The notes under the pieces are model-generated. The model made no database searches and had not been told where the DNA came from. It saw only the letters and a program-made list of their open reading frames with translations. Of a stretch of DNA of 63,623 nucleotides, positions 36,609 to 44,697 are shown piece by piece (within the stretch, counting starts at the first letter, position 1; each line of letters opens with the position of its first letter). The stretch covers positions 1 through 63,623 of the forward strand of contig NZ_JAPYVU010000003.1 in assembly GCF_028276765.1 (NCBI RefSeq). Reading direction: 5' to 3'. Both the position numbers and the translations under genes were made by a program. This stretch comes from Sulfurihydrogenibium sp. (GTDB lineage: Bacteria > Aquificota > Aquificia > Aquificales > Hydrogenothermaceae).

Positions 36609-37391
36609 TTACATCCAATAAGCTTTTATATTTCCTTTCAGCCAATCCCATAAAATCTTTTTAGCAACTCTATCGTAATCAATCTCGCCACCGGAAATTT
36701 TGTAATTTAACTTTCTGCCTATTTCTTCAAAAGCTGCCATCGGTTCATCTGGTAATTTTAATTTATATGCCTCTTCAAGTGCATCTTTTTTGTTAGCCAA
36801 TATTTTTTCTATCAATTTTAAAGCAACATCTGCCGGTTGTTCTAATTTATCCGGAATCCATGAACCTTTTAATGCTAAATCTTCAGGAAACTCTAAGGTT
36901 ATTATGCCGGGAGTATCTATCAAAAATATATTCTCGTCAAGTTTTACAAGCTTTTCTCCAACGGTCATCCCTGGCTTTGGTGAAGTTGTTGCTACCTTTT
37001 TTCTTTTTAATGTATTGATTACAGAAGATTTTCCAACATTTGGATAACCCAAAACACCAATTTTTACAATTTTTTTCTCGTTGGCAAACTCTTTAATTTT
37101 ATCAAACAGTTCTTTAACACCAATATTTTTATGTGCGGAAAAAATTACTATAGGAAACTCTTTTTCAATTTTTTCCTTAGCTTCTTTAATAAACTCCTTT
37201 GGAACAAGGTCTGATTTGTTTAAAACCACAATCAAACTTTTATTTCTTTCTTTTGCTAAACTCTCAATTACACTATTTCTTGTTTCAAAAGGAATTCTTG
37301 CATCAACCACTTCTAAAATCAAATTAGATTCTGTAAGAACCTTTTTAGCTATACTTTTTTCTCTAAGCCATTCTCTTGGTTTGTTTGTCAT
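36609..37391 (-). CDS. YlqF/RbgA-type ribosome-assembly GTPase
   Basis: 260 residues with circularly permuted GTPase motifs: G4 VLNKSDLV near 57 comes before G1 GYPNVGKSS near 115, then TTSPKPGMT and G3 DTPG. The N-terminal NKPREWLREKSIAKKVL and the VVDARIPFETRN segment match RbgA. It acts late in 50S assembly. Single gene, divergent from lptD. Confidence 0.9.
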   Translation of the reverse strand: MTNKPREWLREKSIAKKVLTESNLILEVVDARIPFETRNSVIESLAKERNKSLIVVLNKSDLVPKEFIKEAKEKIEKEFPIVIFSAHKNIGVKELFDKIKEFANEKKIVKIGVLGYPNVGKSSVINTLKRKKVATTSPKPGMTVGEKLVKLDENIFLIDTPGIITLEFPEDLALKGSWIPDKLEQPADVALKLIEKILANKKDALEEAYKLKLPDEPMAAFEEIGRKLNYKISGGEIDYDRVAKKILWDWLKGNIKAYWM

Positions 37392-37441
37392 CTTTTACCT
37401 CTTGTATAATATAGTTAATATTTTACAATTTTCTGAGGTTA

Positions 37442-39460
37442 TTGTTGGAAAGAGTCCTAATTATTACTATATTACTTTTAATAACACTATCCTTTGGTCA
37501 AGAAAAAGTTATCATAGAATCCGATAAACTTGAAAGAGAAAAAGATAATATTTTAATAGCTGAAGGGAATGTTGTTATTACTTCTGGCGATAAAGTATTA
37601 AAATCAGAAAAGGTAATCTATGACTCTGAGAAAAAGATTGCAACTGTTCCGGTAAAATTTTACATAAAAACAAACACCTTTGAAGGAATCGGGTCTCATG
37701 GTTGGTATGATTTTGAAAACGATTCAGGAGAGGTTTTTGACTATCAGGGAAAAGTTGATAATCAATATTATGTAAGAGGCTATTATCTAAAAAAAGAAAA
37801 AGATGTTTACTATTTTAAAGATGGTGAATTTTCTGGCTGTCCTTTTGACCAATACGATTGGAATTTTAAAGCCAAATCCGGAAGTTTGAAAGAAAACGAC
37901 CAACTTAAAGCATACAATATGTCTTTTAGATTTTGCAGGCTTCCTATTTTTTACACTCCATATTTTTCATACCCAACAACAGATAGAAAAACCGGGTTTT
38001 TAGATCCTATGATTGGTCAGGATACTTATAACCCATTTGTTTACAGACAACCTTTCTTTTATGTTATAAATGACTCTTCAGACATTACTTTTACAACAGA
38101 TTATAGAAATAAACAAGGCTTTGGAACAAGTTTAGAATATAGAAGAGTTTTTGAAAAAGGTATTAATTTTAAAACAAATATAGATTTATTTAGAGAGTCT
38201 GGAAAAAAAGATTGGTGGCAAAACAGACCTGAAAGCCCAAAAACTTTTAGATACAGATTTTCTCTTGAAACTAACTATTCTCCGTTTTATAATTGGCAAT
38301 TTTTCACAAAAGTAGATATTCCAAGTGATAGATACTTTTTTGAGGATTTTTATAACTATTCGAGATTAAAGTATACAGCTTTCACAAGGTCTTATATTTT
38401 TGGAAGGACTAATACAGATAAGTATCTATTAGAGTTAAATTTCAACTATCTTTACGACTTAACAACGCCGAATAACAAAGCTACTTTGCAAAGGCTTCCT
38501 CAGTTAAGATTTTACTGGAAAGAATCTAAATTTTTTGACCTTCCATTTTATTTTGATTATCTATCAGATAATAACTACTTTTTTAGAGAAGAAGGAACTA
38601 CCGGGCTTAGAAGTGATAACATTCTTAGAGTTATTAACTATAACTACTTTGGAAAAATTCTTAACACTTTTGAGGCAACTCCAAGATTAACTTTATACTT
38701 AAACACAAAAGGAAATAATACTTTTGACTCAAGATTTCTTTTACCGTTTAAAAATACTACTCAAACAACATTTTTCAGACCTTATAAAGATTTTAATCAT
38801 ATAATCATTCCAAAAATCTCTTTTGAATATATATCAAAAATAAATCAGTCTTCCTTGCCATACTACGATAGGTCTGATAGAATCAATGAAAAAGAGGATG
38901 TAGATTTCTCCATATTTAACATACTTAATTTTAAGAACAATAACTTCCTAAGATGGGAGATATCTCAAGGATATACTTTTTTAAATCATTATTATATTGG
39001 TGAAAATATGTATAACTCTCATATTAAACCACTTAAAAACAGTATTTATTTAAACATTGGCAAATACTCTGCCGATAGTGTTCTTTACTATGATACAGAA
39101 AAGAAAAATCTTATAAGAACTATTTCAAGCTTTTCTACCCCGATTAGAGACAACATAATCTATTCCGTTGCATACACTTATGACAGAGGAACAAGCACAG
39201 AAGACTCGCAAAAGCAGATTTCTAACAGTATTTTTGTTAATTATAAAAATTATTCTTTTAGAGCAAGTATTTTAAATAACTTAAAGTATGGATACATACA
39301 AAATAAAAGCTTAGCTTTTGATTGGAATAGGGGATGCTGGAGTTTATCTTTTAGCTACTGGGAAGATTATAATATTACAACTCAAAAAAGATATAAAAAC
39401 ATATTTATAATTATAAACATTCTGGATATGAGATACAGAGTTCCATTTGTGAGAAATTGA
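37442..39460 (+). CDS. lptD: LPS-assembly outer-membrane protein LptD
   Basis: 672 residues from TTG 37442, five nt after GAGG; the signal peptide is MLERVLIITILLLITLSFG. The N-terminal OstA/LptA-like domain (about 20-115: SDKLEREKDNILIAEGNVVI) is followed by the GCPFDQYDWNFKAKSG segment and a large C-terminal barrel rich in Tyr, Phe and Asn. It inserts LPS into the outer membrane and so supports a Gram-negative envelope. Few Cys are present, so the disulfide control known from E. coli is not evident. Confidence 0.9.
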   Translation: MLERVLIITILLLITLSFGQEKVIIESDKLEREKDNILIAEGNVVITSGDKVLKSEKVIYDSEKKIATVPVKFYIKTNTFEGIGSHGWYDFENDSGEVFDYQGKVDNQYYVRGYYLKKEKDVYYFKDGEFSGCPFDQYDWNFKAKSGSLKENDQLKAYNMSFRFCRLPIFYTPYFSYPTTDRKTGFLDPMIGQDTYNPFVYRQPFFYVINDSSDITFTTDYRNKQGFGTSLEYRRVFEKGINFKTNIDLFRESGKKDWWQNRPESPKTFRYRFSLETNYSPFYNWQFFTKVDIPSDRYFFEDFYNYSRLKYTAFTRSYIFGRTNTDKYLLELNFNYLYDLTTPNNKATLQRLPQLRFYWKESKFFDLPFYFDYLSDNNYFFREEGTTGLRSDNILRVINYNYFGKILNTFEATPRLTLYLNTKGNNTFDSRFLLPFKNTTQTTFFRPYKDFNHIIIPKISFEYISKINQSSLPYYDRSDRINEKEDVDFSIFNILNFKNNNFLRWEISQGYTFLNHYYIGENMYNSHIKPLKNSIYLNIGKYSADSVLYYDTEKKNLIRTISSFSTPIRDNIIYSVAYTYDRGTSTEDSQKQISNSIFVNYKNYSFRASILNNLKYGYIQNKSLAFDWNRGCWSLSFSYWEDYNITTQKRYKNIFIIINILDMRYRVPFVRN

Positions 39461-39513
39461 GCTTTACACTGAGTTTCCAAGTTAACATCCATAAGCAAAG
39501 CCTAATCACTTAA

Positions 39514-39778
39514 GAGACTGCTTAGAAAAATCAACATTGTCATTCTGCAGTCGACGAAGAATCTTCTACTTTTATTGAATTTCTCACTTGACGTATACTC
39601 TATACCTCTAAAGTATCATTCTGAGCATAAGCGAAGAATCTCCACCTTTATGTCTTCTTCACTGTAAAAAGACCTTAAAAGAGGAGATCTTTCGGGCTAA
39701 AGTCCTCAAAATGACGAACAAAAATAAACTCGTTTTACACATACATTATAAAACTTGCAGGAATTTTAGAACACCCTC
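39514..39778. mobile_element. Composite of dispersed repeats bounded by type-1 ends
   Basis: About 265 bp from GAGACTGCTTAGAAAAATC to GGAATTTTAGAACACCCTC (type-1 ends). Three hairpin cores lie inside (GTCATTCTGCAGTCGACGAA near 39538; ATCATTCTGAGCATAAGCGA near 39618; GAGATCTTTCGGGC near 39684), plus a type-2 end (GAATTTCTCACTTGACGTAT) near 39579. It looks like one element invaded by another. Confidence 0.6.
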
Positions 39779-39812
39779 AGTTTGAAATTCATAAATCCTA
39801 TATTTTTATTAT

Positions 39813-40735
39813 TCATTTTTGTTCTCTTTCAAATCTTTTTATGTTAATTTCAGCTTTTGAGCCTAAGAATACATAAATACCTAAGGATATTATTAAAACT
39901 CCAACGCTTATGAACAAGCCTAAGGAGTATAAAAGTTTATTTGGCTCTGTCATTGCGAATTTAAACACAAGTATCAATGCTTCAATAGAGACGGCTATTA
40001 TGATAGATACTAAAAATCTTGTCATCGTTTTTCTTGTTTCAGAGTGCTTTCTTGGGTCTTTATAAATCAATACTTCTTCTTCAAAAATAGTTCTTGCAAG
40101 GTCAAATATTGCAATGGAAAGAGTTATTAAAATTACGCCTTCAAAAATATGTTTTATATCAAGACTTAACTCTGTTAAAGAACTGACAGCCCATATGATT
40201 AATTTTAAGCTTAGTAGAGCCAAGATAATGCTAAATATTGAATAGAATATTTTCACTAAAAAATCAAACCTTTCTTTATTAGCATCAATATCTTGATTAA
40301 ACATAAAGCCTTTTAAATCTATATCAAAACAGTAAATATAGATTATTTCATTGCTTTCATTCAATACAGGAATTGATATGGTTGCAGTTAGGTCTGAGGT
40401 TACGATAGATGTATATGGCTGTGTAATTGTGTAATCTTTTTTGCTATCACTTTTTTATAGTATGGTCTGTTAGACCTGTCATATCCTTTAACTTTTTTTG
40501 GGATTTTTGAAGAAAAGATAGGGTTAACAACATTGTCAGAAATCTGAACTCCATCTTTATCTAAAACGTAAACAAGCTCAATATATGGAAACTCTATGAA
40601 AAATTCTTCAGAAAATACTTTATAAAATAAATCTTCGTCGAAATTATCTGCAGGAATTTTATCAATGTAGGTTTTTAAAGCTGTACATAACCTGTGTCTG
40701 TTTGATTCTAATAAATACTTGGTTTTTCTAACCAT
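39813..40735 (-). pseudogene. Cache-sensor / PsiE-like membrane protein split by a -1 frame change
   Basis: Two ORFs in adjacent frames join into one protein of about 307 residues. The upstream ORF (40400-40735) holds most of an extracytoplasmic Cache/PDC domain (ELVYVLDKDGVQISDNVV, RSNRPYYKKVIA). The other frame continues it exactly (KKDYTITQPYTSIVTSDLTA, ATISIPVLNESNE, IIYIYCFDIDLKG) and then has four helices resembling PsiE. The switch falls on A AAA AAG at 40442-40436 in zero-frame phase, 11 codons before the zero-frame stop. Either a programmed -1 frameshift, a disabling deletion or a sequencing error explains it. It is divergent from glnB. Confidence 0.65.
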
Positions 40736-40852
40736 TGTTTTCTCCTTTGTTTTCTCCTTTAATGGAAAGTTTCTATTAAATATTTAGCAATACTCGTGCC
40801 ATTTTATTAAGTATTTGACATTTGTTAATTTTGGAAAGAATTAATTTTTATC

Positions 40853-40871
40853 TTGCATAAAAAATATGCAA
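40853..40871. promoter_or_regulatory. 19-bp palindrome about 100 bp upstream of the glnB sigma-54 promoter
   Basis: TTGCATAAAAAATATGCAA. The same 19 bp, and four more bases (TCAA), recur at 44497 before acs. The distance to the -24/-12 element suits an enhancer for an NtrC-type activator, whose enteric site is also TGCA..TGCA. Confidence 0.55.
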
Positions 40872-40965
40872 TCAACAATTCTGCTCTGTCTATTTTTTGT
40901 TTAAAAATTCTCAATTTAAATATTCAAAAATTTTTAAGTAATTGAATTACTAATATTTTTTAAAT

Positions 40966-40980
40966 TGGCATAACACTTGC
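40966..40980 (+). promoter_or_regulatory. Sigma-54 promoter of glnB-amtB
   Basis: TGGCATAACACTTGC: TGG (40966-40968), N10, GC (40979-40980), a full match to the -24/-12 consensus TGGCAY-N5-TTGCW. It is 40 nt before the PII start codon. Confidence 0.85.
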
Positions 40981-41005
40981 TTTAAATGATTTTAACAACA
41001 TTTGA

Positions 41006-41359
<354 letters not shown>

Positions 41360-41381
41360 AAAATTTAAAGGAGGTATAGTT

Positions 41382-42671
41382 ATGAAAAAGCTGTTGTTTT
41401 TAACGGCAAGTTTGGTTCCGTTGTTATCTTATGCGGAAGAGGCTAAGAAATTAGATGTAGGAAATACTGCTTGGGTTTTGGTTGCAACTGCATTGGTTAT
41501 GTTGATGACACCGGCAGGACTTGCTTTATTTTATGGTGGCATGACAAGGTCTAAAAATATCTTAAATACGATTGGAATGAGCTTTTTAGCTTACTGTGTT
41601 GTTTCTGTGGTTTGGATAGTATGGGGATACTCGTTGGCTTTTGGAACTGATGTTGGAGGAGTAATTGGAAGTTTAGAGAATATATTTCTCTCCGGAATAT
41701 CTGTAAATGATATTTGGGCAACCGGAAATATTCCAACGTTGTTGTTTGTTGCATTTCAGTTAACGTTTGCTGCAATTACTGTGGCATTAATAAGCGGTGC
41801 TGTTATTGAAAGAATGAAGTTTCAAGCTTGGTTAATATTTGCTATTTTATGGGCAACTTTTGTATACTCTCCTATAGCTCACTGGGTATGGGGTGGAGGA
41901 TTTTTATCAAAATTAGGAGCTTTAGACTTTGCCGGTGGAACTGTTGTTCATATAAACGCAGGGGTTGCTGGGCTTGTTCTTGCAATACTACTGGGTAAAA
42001 GAAATGATTATGGCAAAAAAGCTATCTTGCCATCTTCAATCGTGCTAACAGTTGCCGGTGCAGCTTTATTATGGTTTGGATGGTTTGGTTTTAATGCAGG
42101 TAGTGAACTTGGAGCAGATGGAATTGCAGCTTCAGCTCTTTTAGTAACAAACACAGCAGCAGCTCTTGGAGCAATTACATGGATGTTAGTTGAGTGGATG
42201 GTAACTAAAAAACCAACTTTACTTGGTGCAGCTTCTGGAGTAGTATCAGGTCTTGTAGCAATTACACCTGCAGCAGGTTTTGTAGATATAATAGGCAGCA
42301 TAGTAATAGGTTTAGTATCTGGTGTAATCGGTTTTATTGGCGTTTACTGGTTAAAATCTAAGTTAAAATACGATGATTCCTTAGATGCTTTTGGAGTGCA
42401 TGGATTAAATGGTATATGGGGTGCGATTGCAACGGGTATTTTTGCAAATCCAAACGTAAACTCTGTCGGAAAAGGTCTACTGTATGGTAATCCGGGACAG
42501 GTAATAGTCCAATTTGAAGCAGTTTTAGCTACCATAGTCTATACAGCTATCATGACAGCTATTTTATACTTCATCACATCTATTTTAACCGGTGGAGCAA
42601 GGGTTGACGAAGAAATAGAAGTTGTTGGACTTGATGAATCAGTTCATGGAGAAAGAGGCTTTGAAATCTAA
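41382..42671 (+). CDS. amtB: Ammonium transporter AmtB
   Basis: 429 residues from ATG 41382 (AAAGGAGG 7 nt before), with signal peptide MKKLLFLTASLVPLLSYAEE. Eleven helices are expected. AHWVWGGGFLS, pore His in GGTVVHINAGVAGL, GFNAGSELGADG and the second pore His in DAFGVHGLNGIWG are all present. It conducts ammonium and is gated by PII. It is transcribed with glnB from the sigma-54 promoter. A decayed paralogue lies at 19024-19600. Confidence 0.95.
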   Translation: MKKLLFLTASLVPLLSYAEEAKKLDVGNTAWVLVATALVMLMTPAGLALFYGGMTRSKNILNTIGMSFLAYCVVSVVWIVWGYSLAFGTDVGGVIGSLENIFLSGISVNDIWATGNIPTLLFVAFQLTFAAITVALISGAVIERMKFQAWLIFAILWATFVYSPIAHWVWGGGFLSKLGALDFAGGTVVHINAGVAGLVLAILLGKRNDYGKKAILPSSIVLTVAGAALLWFGWFGFNAGSELGADGIAASALLVTNTAAALGAITWMLVEWMVTKKPTLLGAASGVVSGLVAITPAAGFVDIIGSIVIGLVSGVIGFIGVYWLKSKLKYDDSLDAFGVHGLNGIWGAIATGIFANPNVNSVGKGLLYGNPGQVIVQFEAVLATIVYTAIMTAILYFITSILTGGARVDEEIEVVGLDESVHGERGFEI

Positions 42672-42702
42672 TAAAAATTTTAATTTAAAGGAGGTATTTG
42701 TC

Positions 42703-43749
42703 ATGAAAAAATTAGCAGTACTATCAGGAGCAATCTTCAGCGTTGCAGTTGCAAATGCTGGACAGATCACTGTAGCAAACAGTGATATTAAAATTGATGG
42801 AGCATTGACAACAGGCTATTTTACATCAAACAACACTGGTCCAAGCAATAGCAATCATGACAGCTTTAAAGTGTCTAACTTTATTCTTGGGCTTAGCTCT
42901 GATGCAAAGGATGGAGGAATTGGCTTTAATGTAGGATTTGGAACAGTATTACTTCCAACAGTTTATGACGGTGGATTGGTTGATAATAAAGCTATCATAA
43001 ACAAAAGCTTTGGACCTATCTATGCAGTATTAAGCTATAAACCAATTAGCAGTCTAACACTTGATGCAGGACTACTTACAACAAACATTGGATACGAACT
43101 TGCAACGTCATTTACAAATCCAAACATCACATACGGAGCTGTATGGTCTGCACAGCCATTTATTTATCCTGGTGCAAGAATCACTTATGCAGTAGGAGAT
43201 ATTAAATTCTACGCAGAAGCAAGCAAAGATAAAGGATATTCAGATGGAAACACTTCACTTCCAACTTCTGGAGCTTATGCGGTAGGTTCTCTCGGTACGC
43301 TTTATGGTGTTAATTATGCAATATCTTATTATGATTACACAGCATACAAAAACTTGGTAGATATTGTCCTTTCAAAATCTATTAATGATAATTTAGACGT
43401 AGGAATTAACTTTGACTATCAATGGTTAGATAGTACAGCAAAAGTTTCTGGAAATGATAGTAAAGGCTACGGTGTAGCTGGCTATGTTGTTCCAAAATTT
43501 GGTAATTTATCTTTACCTGTTAGAATTGAATATGTGAATGATGGTTCTAAGGGAAAAGAAAGTGGTATTTATAATAGTGTATCTAAAGCCTGGACTATTG
43601 CAGCAACTCCAACATTTAGACCAACAAAAAACACATACATTAGAGCTGAAGTTTCTTATGTAAACTCAGATGAGAAAATATTTAAAGATAGCTCTGGAAA
43701 TTCAAAAGATACAAAAGTATCTGCTGCTGAGTTAGGATTTTTGTTCTAA
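42703..43749 (+). CDS. Outer-membrane porin-like beta-barrel protein of the glnB-amtB operon
   Basis: 348 residues from ATG 42703, after AAAGGAGG. Signal peptide MKKLAVLSGAIFSVAVANA, then alternating strands with aromatic girdles and a C-terminal Phe (AELGFLF), as in outer-membrane barrels. Contents such as KIDGALTTGYFTSNN and NVGFGTVLLPTVYDGG resemble putative porins of the TorF/OmpL kind. It is 31 nt after amtB and before a strong terminator, so a nitrogen-regulated route for a nitrogenous solute across the outer membrane is a reasonable inference. Confidence 0.78.
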   Translation: MKKLAVLSGAIFSVAVANAGQITVANSDIKIDGALTTGYFTSNNTGPSNSNHDSFKVSNFILGLSSDAKDGGIGFNVGFGTVLLPTVYDGGLVDNKAIINKSFGPIYAVLSYKPISSLTLDAGLLTTNIGYELATSFTNPNITYGAVWSAQPFIYPGARITYAVGDIKFYAEASKDKGYSDGNTSLPTSGAYAVGSLGTLYGVNYAISYYDYTAYKNLVDIVLSKSINDNLDVGINFDYQWLDSTAKVSGNDSKGYGVAGYVVPKFGNLSLPVRIEYVNDGSKGKESGIYNSVSKAWTIAATPTFRPTKNTYIRAEVSYVNSDEKIFKDSSGNSKDTKVSAAELGFLF

Positions 43750-43780
43750 CAAGTTTTCAGGTTAAACCTCCAACACCTTA

Positions 43781-43810
43781 CCTCCAAGGTTTAAGCCTTG
43801 GGGGATTTTT
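43781..43810 (+). terminator. Rho-independent terminator after glnB-amtB-porin
   Basis: CCTCCAAGG (43781-43789) pairs with CCTTGGGGG (43796-43804) with one G-U pair and a 6-nt loop, followed by ATTTTT. Confidence 0.9.
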
Positions 43811-43834
43811 ATATTTGATGTTAAGTGCTTATAT

Positions 43835-43995
43835 AGGGTGTTCTAAAATTTTTGTAAATTTACCTTTTTGTCATCCTGAGGATGTAAGTCCGAAGGATCT
43901 TATTTTTTAATATTTTTTTAATATTTTTTGAAAAGAAAAAAACAGGAGATTCTTCGCTTCGCTCAGAATGACGATGTGAATTTTTGGAACACTTT
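43835..43995. mobile_element. MITE-like element, type 1, copy D (inverted orientation)
   Basis: About 161 bp from GGGTGTTCTAAAATTTTTGT to TTTTTGGAACACTTT. It holds GTCATCCTGAGGATGTAAGT..CCGAAGGATCT, an AT spacer with TTTGAAAAG, then GGAGATTCTTCGCTTCGCTC..AGAATGACGATGTG. TTAAGTGCTTATATA at 43821-43835 is repeated (14/15) as TTAAGTGCTTGTATA at 43998-44012 on the other side. Confidence 0.75.
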
Positions 43996-44089
43996 CGTTA
44001 AGTGCTTGTATAGAGAGTATTTTAAAAATTTCTGTTAGTTGTATGATGTATATAATATAAATTTAGCTTGTCTTTGTTGAGTTATCCTA

Positions 44090-44420
44090 AAGCCGAAGGC
44101 TAAAATGTTTCCTCTTAAAAGGAGAGAAAATGAGTGAATAAGTTAGAAGTAAAATGGAGAAAATTCTTCGCCGGAAGCAGAATGACAAATAATGTTATCT
44201 TTCCTTTAATGTTTATCAATCAAATTTTTTTGTCATCCAGCAGCGCAGTGAAGGATCTCATTTTTTGATTTTTTGATTTGAAAAGAAAAGTAAGAGATTA
44301 TTCGCTTCGCTCAGAATGATAACATTGACTCGTTCCGTGTCATCCTGATGACGTAGTCCGAAGGATCTTCTTTTTAATTCTGTAAAAATCACTACTAATT
44401 TCTCACCCCCAAGTATATAA
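44090..44420. repeat. Cluster of hairpin cores and a type-2 end
   Basis: No gene. Diverged cores lie near 44155-44187, 44232-44256, 44293-44321 and 44338-44367. A type-2 end, AATTTCTCACCCCCAAGTAT, is at about 44399-44418. The cluster separates the nitrogen operon from the acetate operon. Confidence 0.65.
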
Positions 44421-44496
44421 CTTTTAAAAAATATTTATTTATCAAAATCTTACGTTATTTTTTAAAATTTCTTAACATTTATTTCATGACAAATTG

Positions 44497-44515
44497 TTGC
44501 ATAAAAAATATGCAA
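44497..44515. promoter_or_regulatory. 19-bp palindrome upstream of acs
   Basis: TTGCATAAAAAATATGCAA, identical to the box at 40853 before glnB. It immediately precedes the first 15-bp acs operator-like site. Confidence 0.5.
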
Positions 44516-44530
44516 TCAAACATTGTTATA
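44516..44530. promoter_or_regulatory. Operator-like 15-mer 1 upstream of acs
   Basis: TCAAACATTGTTATA, pattern TMWAACA-N-TGTTWKA on either strand. Centre about 175 bp before the acs start codon. Confidence 0.4.
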
Positions 44531-44592
44531 TTAAAAAATATTTTAAATTCAATATCTTTTTAATCTGAAATAAATTATCTTATTGCATTTAA

Positions 44593-44607
44593 TAAAACAG
44601 TGTTTGA
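44593..44607. promoter_or_regulatory. Operator-like 15-mer 2 upstream of acs
   Basis: TAAAACAGTGTTTGA, upstream of the -35 of the acs promoter. Confidence 0.5.
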
Positions 44608-44622
44608 AAATTAAGGAAAAAT

Positions 44623-44650
44623 TTGACATACAATTTATTTTCAGTAAAAT
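44623..44650 (+). promoter_or_regulatory. Sigma-70 promoter of acs
   Basis: TTGACA (44623-44628), 16-bp spacer, TAAAAT (44645-44650), 47 nt before the ATG. The -10 lies inside operator-like site 3. Confidence 0.65.
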
Positions 44651-44659
44651 ACTGTTTGA
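44645..44659. promoter_or_regulatory. Operator-like 15-mer 3, overlapping the acs -10
   Basis: TAAAATACTGTTTGA. Its overlap with the -10 hexamer would suit a repressor. Its centre is 25 bp from site 4. Confidence 0.5.
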
Positions 44660-44669
44660 TTTTAATAAA

Positions 44670-44684
44670 TATAACTCTGTTATA
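44670..44684. promoter_or_regulatory. Operator-like 15-mer 4, just before the acs SD
   Basis: TATAACTCTGTTATA, half-sites TATAAC and GTTATA. It abuts AGGAGG at 44684-44689. Confidence 0.5.
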
Positions 44685-44697
44685 GGAGGTTTAAAAA

